This document shows positions 1-8,709 of a stretch of DNA of 55,859 nt, one piece after another. Both the position numbers and the translations under genes were made by a program. This DNA comes from Candidatus Methylomirabilota bacterium (lineage in GTDB: Bacteria; Methylomirabilota; Methylomirabilia; Methylomirabilales; Methylomirabilaceae), in contig JAGWQH010000104.1 in assembly GCA_028870115.1 (NCBI GenBank), forward strand, positions 1 to 55,859, in the 5' to 3' direction. Every line of letters begins with the position of its first letter. Position 1 is the first letter of the stretch. The notes beneath the pieces were generated by a model. It made no database searches, had not been told where the DNA came from, and saw only the letters and a program-made list of their open reading frames with translations.

Positions 1-1
1 A

Positions 2-679
2 ATCCCGGACAATTTTAAAAATTCGGAAGGTCAATGGACAGGCTTCTCTGCACGGGCGAGGATACTGCTGGTCAAGAAAAGTCTCACTGAAAAACCGCGA
101 TCGATCCTGTCGTATACCGAGCCGCGGTGGAAAGGACGGGCAGTTATCGCCAATCCGTTGTTCGGGACCACGACTGCAGAAATCGCGGCCCTTTTCATTG
201 TGTGGGGAGATGACACAACAAAGACGTTCCTGGATGCAATGAAGGGTAATCAAATCAGGATTTCGACGAGCAATGGTGAGAGTGCCGACCTTGTGGCAAG
301 CGGCGAGTTTGATTTCGCTCTTGTAGACAGCGACGACGGCGCGAGCCGCATGAAACAGGGCAAGCCTGTAGACGTCGTTTTCCCGGATCAGGATACGGCA
401 GACATTGGCAGTCTTATCGTTCCGAACGCGGTGGTATTCATCAAAGGCGCGCCACACCCTGACAATGCCAAAAAGCTGATAGACTATCTGCTCTCAAAAG
501 AAACGGAACGGAAATTGGCGTTCGCGGAATGCGCGCAGATCCCCTTGCGTCCGGACGTTGAAACTCCTCCCGTCGTAAGGCGCATTGAGACCATCAAGAC
601 GATGAAGGTCGATTATGCCGAGGTTGCAAAGAAGATGCAGGACATCCAGCCCGTTCTTAAAACTTGGGTAGGGTATTGA
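2..679 (+). CDS. ABC transporter substrate-binding protein, ferric-iron type (5' end outside window)
   Basis: The frame is open from the first bases of the window, so the signal peptide and N-terminal lobe lie upstream. The visible 225 residues match the C-terminal half of FbpA/AfuA-like periplasmic binding proteins: a WTGFSARARILLV segment, then WKGRAVIANPLFGTT, then a hinge-like stretch and a C-terminal helix rich in KETERKLAF. Members of this family bind Fe(III), and relatives bind thiamine, spermidine or phosphonates, so the substrate is not settled. The stop codon overlaps the permease start by one base (TGATG), implying translational coupling in a three-gene importer operon. An internal ATG at 158 is in frame but would give a protein without the conserved lobe. 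Confidence 0.85.
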   Translation: MPDNFKNSEGQWTGFSARARILLVKKSLTEKPRSILSYTEPRWKGRAVIANPLFGTTTAEIAALFIVWGDDTTKTFLDAMKGNQIRISTSNGESADLVASGEFDFALVDSDDGASRMKQGKPVDVVFPDQDTADIGSLIVPNAVVFIKGAPHPDNAKKLIDYLLSKETERKLAFAECAQIPLRPDVETPPVVRRIETIKTMKVDYAEVAKKMQDIQPVLKTWVGY

Positions 680-2262
680 TGGCCAAACGCATTGTCTTGT
701 CCTCAGTGTTTGCGGTGTTGGTCGTGGCAGGCCTGCTTCCCGTCCTTGCCATGGGAGTTAAAAGCATCATCCTCGACGGCCGCTTCAGCCTTGAAAATTA
801 TAAGGCACTCCTCACGCTCGGACGAGCGCAGACCCTCATAAGTCACAGTGTTGCCTTGTCACTGCTGACGACTTTTTTTGCGACGATCATCGGGCTGCCC
901 TTAGGTATACTCCTCGGCAAAACAGATCTGCCTTTCGGGAAACTCCTGATTGTACTCTTTGCGATCCCCTTGCTGATACCCCCTTACATCACGGCCATCT
1001 CGTGGTTCTATATACTGGGCAGAGGGGGCGTTGTAGGCAGATTGCTCGGCCCATCTCTTGCTGAGCTTACTTCGAAGTGGCTGTTCGGGTTGCCGGGTTG
1101 CGTCCTGATCCTCTTTTCGACATTTCTGCCTATCGTGATTCTTCTGACCGTTACTTACTTGACAACCATCAATCCCCGCCTTGAAGAGGCCGGAAGGCTG
1201 GTATCGGACTGGCCGGGTGTTCTAAGAAGCATTACGATCCCCCTGATCCTTCCCGGAGTTCTGCTGGCGGTGATGCTCGTGTTCCTTCTCAGTTTAGGAG
1301 AGTTCAGCGTTCCGTCCTTTCTGCGTTATGATGTATTTCCTGTCGAAAGCTTTACCCAGTTTTCGGCCTTCCTGAATTTCAGTGCTGCCACGGTAGCTGC
1401 GATCCCGCTCGCAATTGTCACGTTCTTTGTCCTTGCCCTCGAATCGCATTTCCTTCGAGAAAAGACATATCAGGTTCGCCCGGCTCACGGAACACCCTTT
1501 ACTGAAAGGATCCAACTCGGGAGACACAGAAAGTGGTTGTTCACATTATCGGCCCTGCTCTGCTTTGTTATCGTCATCCTGCCCTCTCTTGTATTGATCG
1601 TACAGTCGTTGTCGGTAAATGCCTATTCTCTTGCAATCGCGAAGGCCGGTGACAGCCTTATCAGGAGCCTTATATATGCAGCGATCGGCGCTTCGGTGCT
1701 GACAGTAATCGGCTTTTTTTCAGGCTACCTGGTCCACACACACGCGCTTCCCTTCTGGCAGACCACTGATTCACTCACTATTTTTCTTTTTGCTCTTCCG
1801 AGCACGGTCATCGGGATCGGCCTGATCAGCCTCTGGAACCGGCCATGGACGAACTTCATTTATGCAACGCCGGTTATCATTATCATCGGCTACATCGCCC
1901 AGTATGCTGCAATCAGCAGCCGTATAACGGTCTCTATGCTGACGCAGATTCCGCCATCAATGGAGGAGGCTGCCCAGGTTGCGGGCGCGGGGTGGTTTCG
2001 CAGAATGGCGCTGATCGTAGCGCCCCTTGCGAAGCGCGGTCTCATGGCTGCCTGGCTTGTCGGGTTCATCTTCTGCGTGCGCGATACGGGAATCAGCATG
2101 ATTGTCTATCCTCCAGGATTTGACACGCTGCCGGTCCGCACCTTTACACTTATGGCAAATGCTCCTGCCGGCCTTACATCGGCACTCTGCGTGATCATGA
2201 TCTGTGCCGCGCTTGTCCCGGTTGGAATTTTGACCGCGGCCTTTAAAACGAGGATGCTTTAA
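679..2262 (+). CDS. ABC transporter permease, fused double-domain FbpB type
   Basis: About 527 residues with roughly a dozen hydrophobic segments arranged as two tandem binding-protein-dependent permease domains. Each has the EAA-type cytoplasmic loop: LEEAGRLVSDWPG in the first half and MEEAAQVAGAGWF in the second. Such fused permeases are typical of Fe(III) importers. I prefer the ATG at 679, which overlaps the previous stop, over an in-frame TTG at 664. The ATPase gene starts two bases after this stop. The three genes look more AT-rich by eye than the glnD and pil genes downstream, which could hint at separate ancestry, but I did not compute composition. Confidence 0.88.
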   Translation: MAKRIVLSSVFAVLVVAGLLPVLAMGVKSIILDGRFSLENYKALLTLGRAQTLISHSVALSLLTTFFATIIGLPLGILLGKTDLPFGKLLIVLFAIPLLIPPYITAISWFYILGRGGVVGRLLGPSLAELTSKWLFGLPGCVLILFSTFLPIVILLTVTYLTTINPRLEEAGRLVSDWPGVLRSITIPLILPGVLLAVMLVFLLSLGEFSVPSFLRYDVFPVESFTQFSAFLNFSAATVAAIPLAIVTFFVLALESHFLREKTYQVRPAHGTPFTERIQLGRHRKWLFTLSALLCFVIVILPSLVLIVQSLSVNAYSLAIAKAGDSLIRSLIYAAIGASVLTVIGFFSGYLVHTHALPFWQTTDSLTIFLFALPSTVIGIGLISLWNRPWTNFIYATPVIIIIGYIAQYAAISSRITVSMLTQIPPSMEEAAQVAGAGWFRRMALIVAPLAKRGLMAAWLVGFIFCVRDTGISMIVYPPGFDTLPVRTFTLMANAPAGLTSALCVIMICAALVPVGILTAAFKTRML

Positions 2263-2264
2263 TC

Positions 2265-2972
2265 GTGACATTCCTCAAAATTACATCGGTAACTAAATCA
2301 TATAACGGGCGGTCGGTACTGCACGATTTCTCGCTGGAGATCGAAAAAGGAGAACGTCTCGTCATCCTCGGTCCTTCCGGCTGCGGAAAGACTACGGTAT
2401 TGAGGCTTCTTGCCGGGTTCATAGCTCCGGATTCAGGAAGCATCAGCATTGAAGGCGACCTTGTTGCGGCTGAAGGGAAAACGGTAAAAGGTCCTGAAGC
2501 GAGAAATTTCGGGATGGTATTTCAGGACCTTGCCCTTTGGCCGCATCTTTCGGTTAGCGGTAACCTGGAGTTTGGCCTTCGGGCCAAAGGAATTCCCTCC
2601 CAAGACCGGAAACATCGTGTTCAAGAATTGTTACGGCTCGTTGAGATGGAAGCGTACGTGAATGCGAAGCCGGCAGAGCTGTCTGGCGGCCAACAGCAGC
2701 GGGTCGCCCTGGCTCGCGCGCTCATTCTGCGGCCTCAGGCACTCCTGATGGACGAGCCGCTCTCCAATCTGGATGAAGAGCTAAACCGCAGGCTCCGAAA
2801 AGAGATTCTGCGTTTGCAGGAGACCTTGGGGTTCACGCTCCTTTTCGTCACTCATGACCGGCAGGAGAGCGCAGAACTTGCCACCCGGATTGTTGTTATG
2901 AGGTCTGGCCGAATCGAACGCATTCTCACTGAGCGTCCGGATGCTGAACCGAAATCCGGAGTAGCGCCATGA
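2265..2972 (+). CDS. ABC transporter ATP-binding protein, FbpC/PotA-like
   Basis: The 235-residue ATPase energises the adjacent permease. Visible motifs in order are Walker A GPSGCGKT (residues 36-43), the Q-loop FQDLALWPHLSV, the signature LSGGQQQR, Walker B LLMDEPLSNLD and the switch histidine in THDRQE. It starts with GTG two bases after the permease stop. At 235 residues it is short for the FbpC/PotA group because the C-terminal regulatory (TOBE) extension of about 100 residues is absent; the protein ends shortly after the core. Function as importer ATPase is secure, the substrate is not. Confidence 0.9.
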   Translation: MTFLKITSVTKSYNGRSVLHDFSLEIEKGERLVILGPSGCGKTTVLRLLAGFIAPDSGSISIEGDLVAAEGKTVKGPEARNFGMVFQDLALWPHLSVSGNLEFGLRAKGIPSQDRKHRVQELLRLVEMEAYVNAKPAELSGGQQQRVALARALILRPQALLMDEPLSNLDEELNRRLRKEILRLQETLGFTLLFVTHDRQESAELATRIVVMRSGRIERILTERPDAEPKSGVAP

Positions 2973-3018
2973 GGGATGACATACGACATCACACTCACGG
3001 AAGCGCGTCACGGCGAAG

Positions 3019-3765
3019 ATGACACCCGCCTCCGTCCTGAGCCGAAGCTGGCTATTGGCATTCGCCATGCTCTTGCCTGCTTCCACGGCCTGGGGCTACC
3101 GGCCCTTCGTCTCAACCGATGCTGCTGTCGCCGACCCTAAAGAGTTGGAGATCGAGCTTGGATATTTTAACCTGGAGCGGTCGGGAGGGAAACGCACCTT
3201 CATCGTCCCTAAGGTCATCTTGAACTATGGCATCGTCAGAAACCTGGAGGTCGTTGGGGAGTTCGAGGCCGCAAAGCCTCCGGATCGAGGCGCTCAGCTC
3301 GTCGATCCCGGGGTTTTCCTGAAGGCGGTCTTGAAGGAGGGCATCCTCCAGGATCAGGAAGGGAGCGGCGTTGCGGTCGAGATCGGACCTCTTTTGCCTT
3401 CCACAGTTCAGGGCGAGCGGCGGCTTGGCTTCGAAGGGATCGGGATCCTGAGTGGAAGGTTTATCCCCTTCACCTATCACGTAAACCTTGGAGGAGGCGT
3501 GGATCGGGCGGAGGCGAATCCATTCGTCATCTGGGGACTGATCGTGGAGCTTCCAGTTTTCCCACGCTTCAGGCTCGTAGGAGAGGTCAACGGGGAGAGC
3601 GCCAGAGGGCGGCCCGCAGATAACTCTGGTCTCGTCGGTTTCATCTGGCAGCCATCACCCTCAAGCCCCTTCCTCGATGCGGGGATCAGGCATGGCTTTA
3701 GCGCTGGCGCACCTGACTGGCTGTTCACGATGGGGCTGACCTTCGGTTTCCCTATTCGCCCATGA
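3019..3765 (+). CDS. Exported protein, probable outer-membrane beta-barrel
   Basis: The 248-residue protein begins with a Sec signal peptide (residues 1 to about 26, hydrophobic core [11 protein letters not shown], likely cut after TAWG). The rest alternates short amphipathic stretches such as [21 protein letters not shown] and [10 protein letters not shown] and ends with [15 protein letters not shown], a pattern typical of small outer-membrane barrels. I do not recognise a specific family. It follows the importer by 46 bases, so an outer-membrane partner for the importer is possible but only inferred. Its last 14 bases overlap the opposite-strand YjbQ remnant. Confidence 0.65.
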   Translation: MTPASVLSRSWLLAFAMLLPASTAWGYRPFVSTDAAVADPKELEIELGYFNLERSGGKRTFIVPKVILNYGIVRNLEVVGEFEAAKPPDRGAQLVDPGVFLKAVLKEGILQDQEGSGVAVEIGPLLPSTVQGERRLGFEGIGILSGRFIPFTYHVNLGGGVDRAEANPFVIWGLIVELPVFPRFRLVGEVNGESARGRPADNSGLVGFIWQPSPSSPFLDAGIRHGFSAGAPDWLFTMGLTFGFPIRP

Positions 3766-3846
3766 CCTTGATAATCGCCCGCTTTTTGGCCTGCTCGTCA
3801 AACTTCGCGTAATAGATCTGCTGCCACGGGCCAAGATCGAGGCGAC
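3752..3846 (-). pseudogene. C-terminal remnant of a YjbQ (UPF0047) family gene
   Basis: Immediately downstream of pgeF on the minus strand, a frame ending in TAG at 3752 reads [17 protein letters not shown] followed by RAIIKVMGE. This is the conserved C-terminal end of YjbQ-type proteins (usual pattern LGTWQ-I-L-EFD then V-V-GE), which are about 135 residues long. Only about 30 codons remain; upstream the frame runs into the pgeF coding sequence without similarity. It therefore looks like a deletion scar that fused pgeF to the tail of a former neighbour. The call rests on recognition of the motif by eye. Confidence 0.6.
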
Positions 3847-3848
3847 AA

Positions 3849-4622
3849 TCAGCTCTCCCCTCGCCAGCCGATGAAGCTCAACTGGTGGCCGCTCTTTCCC
3901 TCTTTCCGGTATGAGTAGAAATCCCTACTGTAGCAGGCCGTGCAGGGACCGATCTTGTTGATCTGCATCTGAGGAATGCCTGCGCCGAGAAGCTGGGCCT
4001 CGTTGAGCGCTCTCAGGTCAAGGCGACCTTTCGCGCCGTCCGGCTTCCAGGCATTTGTGAGTTCCTTGCGCCAATTCGCACCGATCTGCGCCTCGACCTC
4101 AGGTCCCACCTCGTAGCAGCAGGGGCCGATGGACGGTCCCATCGCCACGTGAAGCGCGGCGAGGTCGATCCGGTAGGCCTCTTTCATCAACGCGACCGCC
4201 CGTGGGGCGATGCCTTCGGCCGTTCCCCGCCAGCCGGCGTGGATCGCAGCGGCAATCTTTCGAACAGGCTCCACGAACAGGAGGGGGACGCAATCGGCCG
4301 CCATCACCCCTACGCAGAGATTGGGCGCATCGGTCATCAGCCCATCCCCGATCCCGGCCAGCTTGCCGGTCTCGCTGGAGACCGGCAGGATCACATTGCC
4401 GTGGACCTGCTTGGCCGTGATAATGTCGATATCGCGCAGGCCAAGCGCTATCTTCAGCTCGCACCAGTTCTGTCTAACGGCTTGAGGATCGTCTCCATCA
4501 TCGCATGAAAGGCGAAAGGCGGCATTGGATGGCCGGTCCCGGCCGCCGACGCGGCCAAGAAAGCCGTGGACCAAGCCGTTAAATTGTTGCCAGTGCGGGA
4601 CTTCCAGACGAAGAATCTTCAT
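3849..4622 (-). CDS. pgeF: Peptidoglycan editing factor / laccase-domain protein PgeF (YfiH)
   Basis: 257 residues, the usual family length. Family landmarks are visible in order: KQVHGN, the metal-site segment [38 protein letters not shown] and the C-terminal [13 protein letters not shown]. The conserved His and Cys residues of the metal-binding site are present. Family members act on purine nucleosides (phosphorylase/deaminase activity), and PgeF prevents mis-incorporation of serine into peptidoglycan precursors in E. coli. The start at 4622 has no clear ribosome binding site. It is divergent from the CbiX-NUDIX gene across 107 bases, and its end abuts the YjbQ remnant. Confidence 0.9.
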   Translation of the reverse strand: MKILRLEVPHWQQFNGLVHGFLGRVGGRDRPSNAAFRLSCDDGDDPQAVRQNWCELKIALGLRDIDIITAKQVHGNVILPVSSETGKLAGIGDGLMTDAPNLCVGVMAADCVPLLFVEPVRKIAAAIHAGWRGTAEGIAPRAVALMKEAYRIDLAALHVAMGPSIGPCCYEVGPEVEAQIGANWRKELTNAWKPDGAKGRLDLRALNEAQLLGAGIPQMQINKIGPCTACYSRDFYSYRKEGKSGHQLSFIGWRGES

Positions 4623-4729
4623 GTTGGGGCTATTCTACGCAAACACCGGAGGCGTGTCAAACTGTGGCACTGGAGCAATCCTCAGCGGACAGGATTGTCA
4701 CCCACTGCTCTGGGGAGTATAATAACCAC

Positions 4730-5677
4730 ATGAAGCAAGCCCTTTTAATCGTTGATCATGGCAGCCGCCGCGAAGGATCAAACGATCTGCTCCGTCAGGT
4801 CGCCACCCTGATGGGGGAACGGTTCGGCCTGAGTATCGTCCACTACGCCCACATGGAGCTTGGCGAGCCGACCATCCAACAGGGGTTTGATGCCTGCGTT
4901 GCTGATGGGGCGGAGGAGGTGATTATCCATCCGTACTTTCTGAGTGCGGGGCATCACGTCGCCGTCGGCATTCCCGACCTGGTCAGGCAGGCGGCCGGTC
5001 GACACCCGGGCGTGACCTGCCGGATCACACAGCCGCTGGGTGTCCATCCAAAGATCGGCGAGGTGATCCTCGAACGGGTTACCGAATCCGATGGCGATGA
5101 TCAGGTGGGGACAGTTCAATCGGAACTCGACGTATCGGGCGAGGGCAAGCGCGCGCATGGCCATATGCACCGCACGGACGACTCGTTCCGATATTGCCCG
5201 CGATGCGGGATGGCGCTCAAACCCAGGCAGCTGAAGCCAGACGGGCCAGAGCTGCCGGCCTGTCAGAGCTGCTCATTCATCCAGTATCCCGACCCAAAGG
5301 TGGCGGCAGGCACCCTGTTTACGCTTGACGGTGGGATCGTACTGGTCCGACGAGCGATCTCCCCGGCGTACGGCAAATGGGTCTTTCCCGGCGGCTTCGT
5401 CGATAAGGGCGAGCGGGTCGAGGCGGCGGCCATTCGCGAAACGAAAGAAGAGGTCAACCTCGATGTCGAGATCGACCGGCTTCTGAATGTCTACTCCTAT
5501 GAAGACTCCGGGGTCGTGATCGTCGCCTACGCGGCGCGTGTCGTCGGTGGCGAGCTCGCCGCAAAGGACGAAGCGCTCGATGCGAAGGTCTTCTCCCCAA
5601 CCAGGATTCCGTGGGAGGACCTGGCGTTCCGCAGTGCGCACGACGCCATCAAGGATTATCTTGCTTACTACTTCTGA
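4730..5677 (+). CDS. CbiX-like chelatase domain fused to zinc-ribbon NUDIX hydrolase
   Basis: 315 residues with an unusual architecture. Residues 1 to about 120 resemble a single-domain CbiX/SirB chelatase ([14 protein letters not shown] at the N-terminus and [11 protein letters not shown] with the second metal-site histidine). A charged linker follows, then a zinc ribbon (CPRCG from residue 156, CQSC about 25 later), then a NUDIX domain whose box starts near residue 222 (GFVDKGE, seven residues, [10 protein letters not shown] replaces the usual last G). The zinc ribbon plus NUDIX half resembles NudC-like or ADP-ribose/NADH pyrophosphatases. I chose ATG 4730 because the chelatase motif starts there; an in-frame ATG at 4664 adds 22 unlikely residues. 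The physiological link between the halves is unknown. Confidence 0.82.
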   Translation: MKQALLIVDHGSRREGSNDLLRQVATLMGERFGLSIVHYAHMELGEPTIQQGFDACVADGAEEVIIHPYFLSAGHHVAVGIPDLVRQAAGRHPGVTCRITQPLGVHPKIGEVILERVTESDGDDQVGTVQSELDVSGEGKRAHGHMHRTDDSFRYCPRCGMALKPRQLKPDGPELPACQSCSFIQYPDPKVAAGTLFTLDGGIVLVRRAISPAYGKWVFPGGFVDKGERVEAAAIRETKEEVNLDVEIDRLLNVYSYEDSGVVIVAYAARVVGGELAAKDEALDAKVFSPTRIPWEDLAFRSAHDAIKDYLAYYF

Positions 5678-5709
5678 TACAACAGCGCGAAGCCGCCGGA
5701 GTAACAGCC

Positions 5710-6573
5710 GTGCCTCGAGTGCGTGACAATAGTAAGGATTATTACGCGATCCTTGGCGTATCATCAGACGTTTCGGAAGAAGAACTGAAAAAGGCCTACC
5801 GGCGACTCGCGCTCCAGCATCACCCCGACAAGAATCCGGGAGATCCCAGGGCGGGGGAGCGGTTCAAAGCGATCAGCGAGGCGTATGCCGTTCTGATGGA
5901 TCAGAGCAAGCGGAGCCAGTACGATGCCTTCCGCGGGACCCAAGCCGGGGCGGGCGGCGCCGCGGGCGGATTCCGGTACTCCCAGGAAGAGATTTTCCGG
6001 GATCTCTTTTCTAATCCTGCCATGTCATCGATCTTTCAGGAGATGAACCGTGAATTCGCCAGGGCCGGTATCCGCTTCGATGACGCTTTCGTGCGCCAGG
6101 TCTTCTTCGGTAGCCGCGGATTCGTCTTCGGCGGTGTCTTTATGGGTGCGCCGATCGGGGTGCTCAGACGACGCGCCTCTCGCATGGCGGTCGATCGCCG
6201 AGGAGACAGGTCAACGGTTGAAGGGACCCTGGGCCAAGAGGCATTGGAAGAGGGCCGCTCACAGGGCCTCTGGTCAGCGATCGGCCGAGGGCTCAAGGCC
6301 GGCTGTGACCTGGTGAAACGGAGAATATTCGGAGCGTCGGATTCTGCTGAGGCTAGTCCGAATCTCCGGTATCATCTGACCGTTACCGCTCAGGAGGCCG
6401 CGTCCGGCACGCGCAAGCGCGTCAGCTTCATGCGGGGCGACCAGATCGAGGAGCTGATGGTGGCAATCCCTCCCGGCATCCGATCCGGGACCAGGCTGCG
6501 GTTGAAAGGCAAAGGGCTTGAGGGTGAGAATGGGATGCGCGGGGACCTCTATTTGCGGGTGACAATTACATAG
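5710..6573 (+). CDS. J-domain co-chaperone, CbpA-like (no zinc finger)
   Basis: 287 residues. An N-terminal J domain ([20 protein letters not shown], then HHPDKNPGD with the HPD triad that stimulates DnaK) is followed by a Gly/Ala-rich and Phe-rich linker. The C-terminal domain ends [22 protein letters not shown], as in class B DnaJ/CbpA substrate-binding domains. The cysteine-rich zinc-binding domain of true DnaJ is absent. I chose GTG 5710 because GGAG lies eight bases upstream and the J domain begins right after; a longer in-frame start at 5611 would overlap the NUDIX gene. It lies 32 bases after the NUDIX stop and is probably co-transcribed. Confidence 0.85.
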   Translation: MPRVRDNSKDYYAILGVSSDVSEEELKKAYRRLALQHHPDKNPGDPRAGERFKAISEAYAVLMDQSKRSQYDAFRGTQAGAGGAAGGFRYSQEEIFRDLFSNPAMSSIFQEMNREFARAGIRFDDAFVRQVFFGSRGFVFGGVFMGAPIGVLRRRASRMAVDRRGDRSTVEGTLGQEALEEGRSQGLWSAIGRGLKAGCDLVKRRIFGASDSAEASPNLRYHLTVTAQEAASGTRKRVSFMRGDQIEELMVAIPPGIRSGTRLRLKGKGLEGENGMRGDLYLRVTIT

Positions 6574-6631
6574 CACAGGCGTATTCTTAACTTCCGCTAT
6601 ACGTAGGTCGTGGGTCGCAACAATGGATGAC

Positions 6632-6678
6632 ATTCCCGCGAAGCGTGGCCCCGCATGTTTTAAGCGGGGAGCGGGAAT
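6632..6678. repeat. Nested palindrome in the J-domain/kinase intergenic region
   Basis: ATTCCCGC at 6632 pairs with GCGGGAAT at 6671, and inside it CCCCGC at 6649 pairs with GCGGGG at 6664. It can form a two-tier hairpin. It resembles dispersed extragenic palindromes found in many environmental genomes and could act as a transcription end for the J-domain gene, although no T-tract follows. Downstream, 6690-6770 carries a short open frame (LLPIKDNSNDVELALWD...) that ends at a TAA just before the kinase; I cannot assign it. Confidence 0.55.
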
Positions 6679-6774
6679 CCAGAAACGTACTGGTGGAACT
6701 CCTGCCGATCAAAGACAACTCCAACGACGTAGAATTGGCACTATGGGATGTGGCCGTAGTGGCGCAATAACCGC

Positions 6775-8709
6775 ATGACAATACGAGCCAGGTTACTGCT
6801 CGGATTTGGACTGGTGTGCCTTGCCCTGGTGGCGGCGCCGCTTACCATCTATATGGTGCAAAGCAGCAGAGCGCTCCAATCCGCGCGCCTGAAGTACGCT
6901 GGAATTGCGCCGTCGAAGGCGCTACTGAGGATGGTGCAGTTGCAGCAACAGCATCGTGGACTCTCAGCCGGCGTTCTGGGCGGGAACATGACGATGGAGG
7001 TGCAGCGCGTCGCCAAGCAAGCTGAAACTGACAAGGCGGTCGAGGCATTTGGTGCGATTGTACAGTCCGACATCCATGATCCCGCGTTGGTCGCCGACTG
7101 GCGCCGGGTGGCCGACTCCTGGAGGGGGCTTGCGAGCGGCGTGTCCTCGCGCTCGATCTCCGGTGAGGAGAGTTTTACCAAACACACGGCGCTCGTCGAC
7201 GAAGATCTGAAGCTGCTCGATCTCATGTTGGATTACTTCGGCCTATCGTACGACCCAACCGGCCGTGACTACCATCTGACCATGGCGCTGTTGGTGCATA
7301 TGCCGACCCTCACCGAGTTCCTCGGCCAGGCGCGGGCGCGCGGCATGCTCCTGTTGGCGCAAAAGCGCATTACACTTGCGGACCGTACCGCGTTGATCAG
7401 TCTGATCAGCAATGTCGAGAGGCAACACGAGTACATGAAGCGCGAGTTAGGCAAGGCGGTGGCGCTAAACCCACAAATGAAATCCGATCTGGGCCATATC
7501 GCACAGGGAAGCATGTTGCTCGCGCGGATGGCGATAGATCTCGCCAGAACCCAGGTGGTAGAAGTCGAGGCGCCAAGCTATTCGCCGACCGATTACTTAG
7601 CGCTATTCACCCAGGCGATCGACGGTCAATTCGCGCTACTCGATAGAGCGATGGTCGACCTGGAAGGAGGGTTAGAGGCGCGCATTGCCGCGTTGCGAGG
7701 TGGACAGATGATGACGATCGGCTTCATGGCGGCGGTGATCGCGTTCGCGGTCTGGCTTGGGGCGGTGTTCGTCCGCGCGATCAGACAGGATATGGCCGCC
7801 CTGCAACAGAGCGAGGAGGCGCAGCGACGCCACGCCGGCGAGCTCGAAGCCACCGTCGAGGAGCGGACGAGAGAGCTACGTGTGGCCAATGCTCAGCTCG
7901 AAGCGGCGTCCCGCCATAAGTCCGAGTTCCTGACCCACATGTCACACGAACTGCGGACCCCCCTGAACGCGATCCTCGGCTTCTCGGAGCTCCTGCGAAA
8001 CCCGACCATCGGGCCGCTCAATGAGCAGCAAGCCCGGCACCTTACCCACATCCAGACAGGCGGCAAGCACCTGCTAGCCATCACCAACGACCTCCTTGAC
8101 CTCGCTAAAGTCGAGGCAGGTAAGCTTGAGCTGTACCCGGAGCCCTTCGTCCTCGATGAAGCACTCATGGCCGCCCTTGCCGGTGTCCGACCGATGGCCG
8201 ACCACAAGCGCCTGAGCCTCACGCTGCACGCTGAAACCGCTACGACTCCCTTCACTGCCGACCCCGTCCGATTCAAACAGATTATGTACAACCTCCTCTC
8301 CAACGCCATCAAGTTCACCCCTGAAGGCGGCCAAGTTACGGTTACTGCACGGATGGCGTCAGACGCCGGACATCAAGAAGCAGGAAGCAGGAGGCAGGAG
8401 GCAGAAAAACAAGACGGGGATCCTCAACCCACAGGTGATTTCTTAGAAATCGCCGTGACCGATACCGGGATTGGGATGACGGCAGAGAATCTGATCAAGC
8501 TCTTTCAACCCTTTACCCAACTGGACCCCGCCCTTGCCAAGCAGTACCATGGGACCGGCCTCGGACTTGTGCTCACGAAGCAGCTCATTGAGCTACACAA
8601 CGGCAGGATCTGGGCAACCTCGGAGGGCAAAGGTCGCGGGAGCAGTTTCACAATACGCTTCCCACTGGTGCCACGGTCGAGTCCGGGAATGGATGGTAAA
8701 CGACTATGA
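6775..8709 (+). CDS. Membrane sensor histidine kinase with NIT-like sensory domain
   Basis: 644 residues. One transmembrane helix lies at about 5-27. The periplasmic region contains LQQQHRGLSAGVLGGN, which resembles the start of NIT domains (nitrate/nitrite-sensing, four-helix). A second membrane helix lies at about 313-335, then a coiled coil (ERTRELRVANAQLEAASR). The HisKA dimerisation domain has the phospho-acceptor H391 in HMSHELRTPLN, and a HATPase domain follows (N-box NLLSNAIKFTPE, G1 DTGIGM, G2 GTGLGL). The HATPase domain contains a low-complexity insertion encoded by a short tandem repeat. No response regulator is adjacent, so the partner is elsewhere. Its stop overlaps the stop of the convergent hydrolase gene. 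Confidence 0.88.
   Translation: MTIRARLLLGFGLVCLALVAAPLTIYMVQSSRALQSARLKYAGIAPSKALLRMVQLQQQHRGLSAGVLGGNMTMEVQRVAKQAETDKAVEAFGAIVQSDIHDPALVADWRRVADSWRGLASGVSSRSISGEESFTKHTALVDEDLKLLDLMLDYFGLSYDPTGRDYHLTMALLVHMPTLTEFLGQARARGMLLLAQKRITLADRTALISLISNVERQHEYMKRELGKAVALNPQMKSDLGHIAQGSMLLARMAIDLARTQVVEVEAPSYSPTDYLALFTQAIDGQFALLDRAMVDLEGGLEARIAALRGGQMMTIGFMAAVIAFAVWLGAVFVRAIRQDMAALQQSEEAQRRHAGELEATVEERTRELRVANAQLEAASRHKSEFLTHMSHELRTPLNAILGFSELLRNPTIGPLNEQQARHLTHIQTGGKHLLAITNDLLDLAKVEAGKLELYPEPFVLDEALMAALAGVRPMADHKRLSLTLHAETATTPFTADPVRFKQIMYNLLSNAIKFTPEGGQVTVTARMASDAGHQEAGSRRQEAEKQDGDPQPTGDFLEIAVTDTGIGMTAENLIKLFQPFTQLDPALAKQYHGTGLGLVLTKQLIELHNGRIWATSEGKGRGSSFTIRFPLVPRSSPGMDGKRL
8368..8413 (+). repeat. 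GCAGGAGGCAG-type tandem repeat inside the kinase ATPase domain
   Basis: Between the N-box and the G1 box of the histidine kinase the DNA turns into reiterated GAAGCAGGAAGCAGGAGGC units. They encode about 20 residues rich in E, Q, A, R and D that are not part of the HATPase fold. The unit keeps the frame, so the kinase is still full length. Confidence 0.6.
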
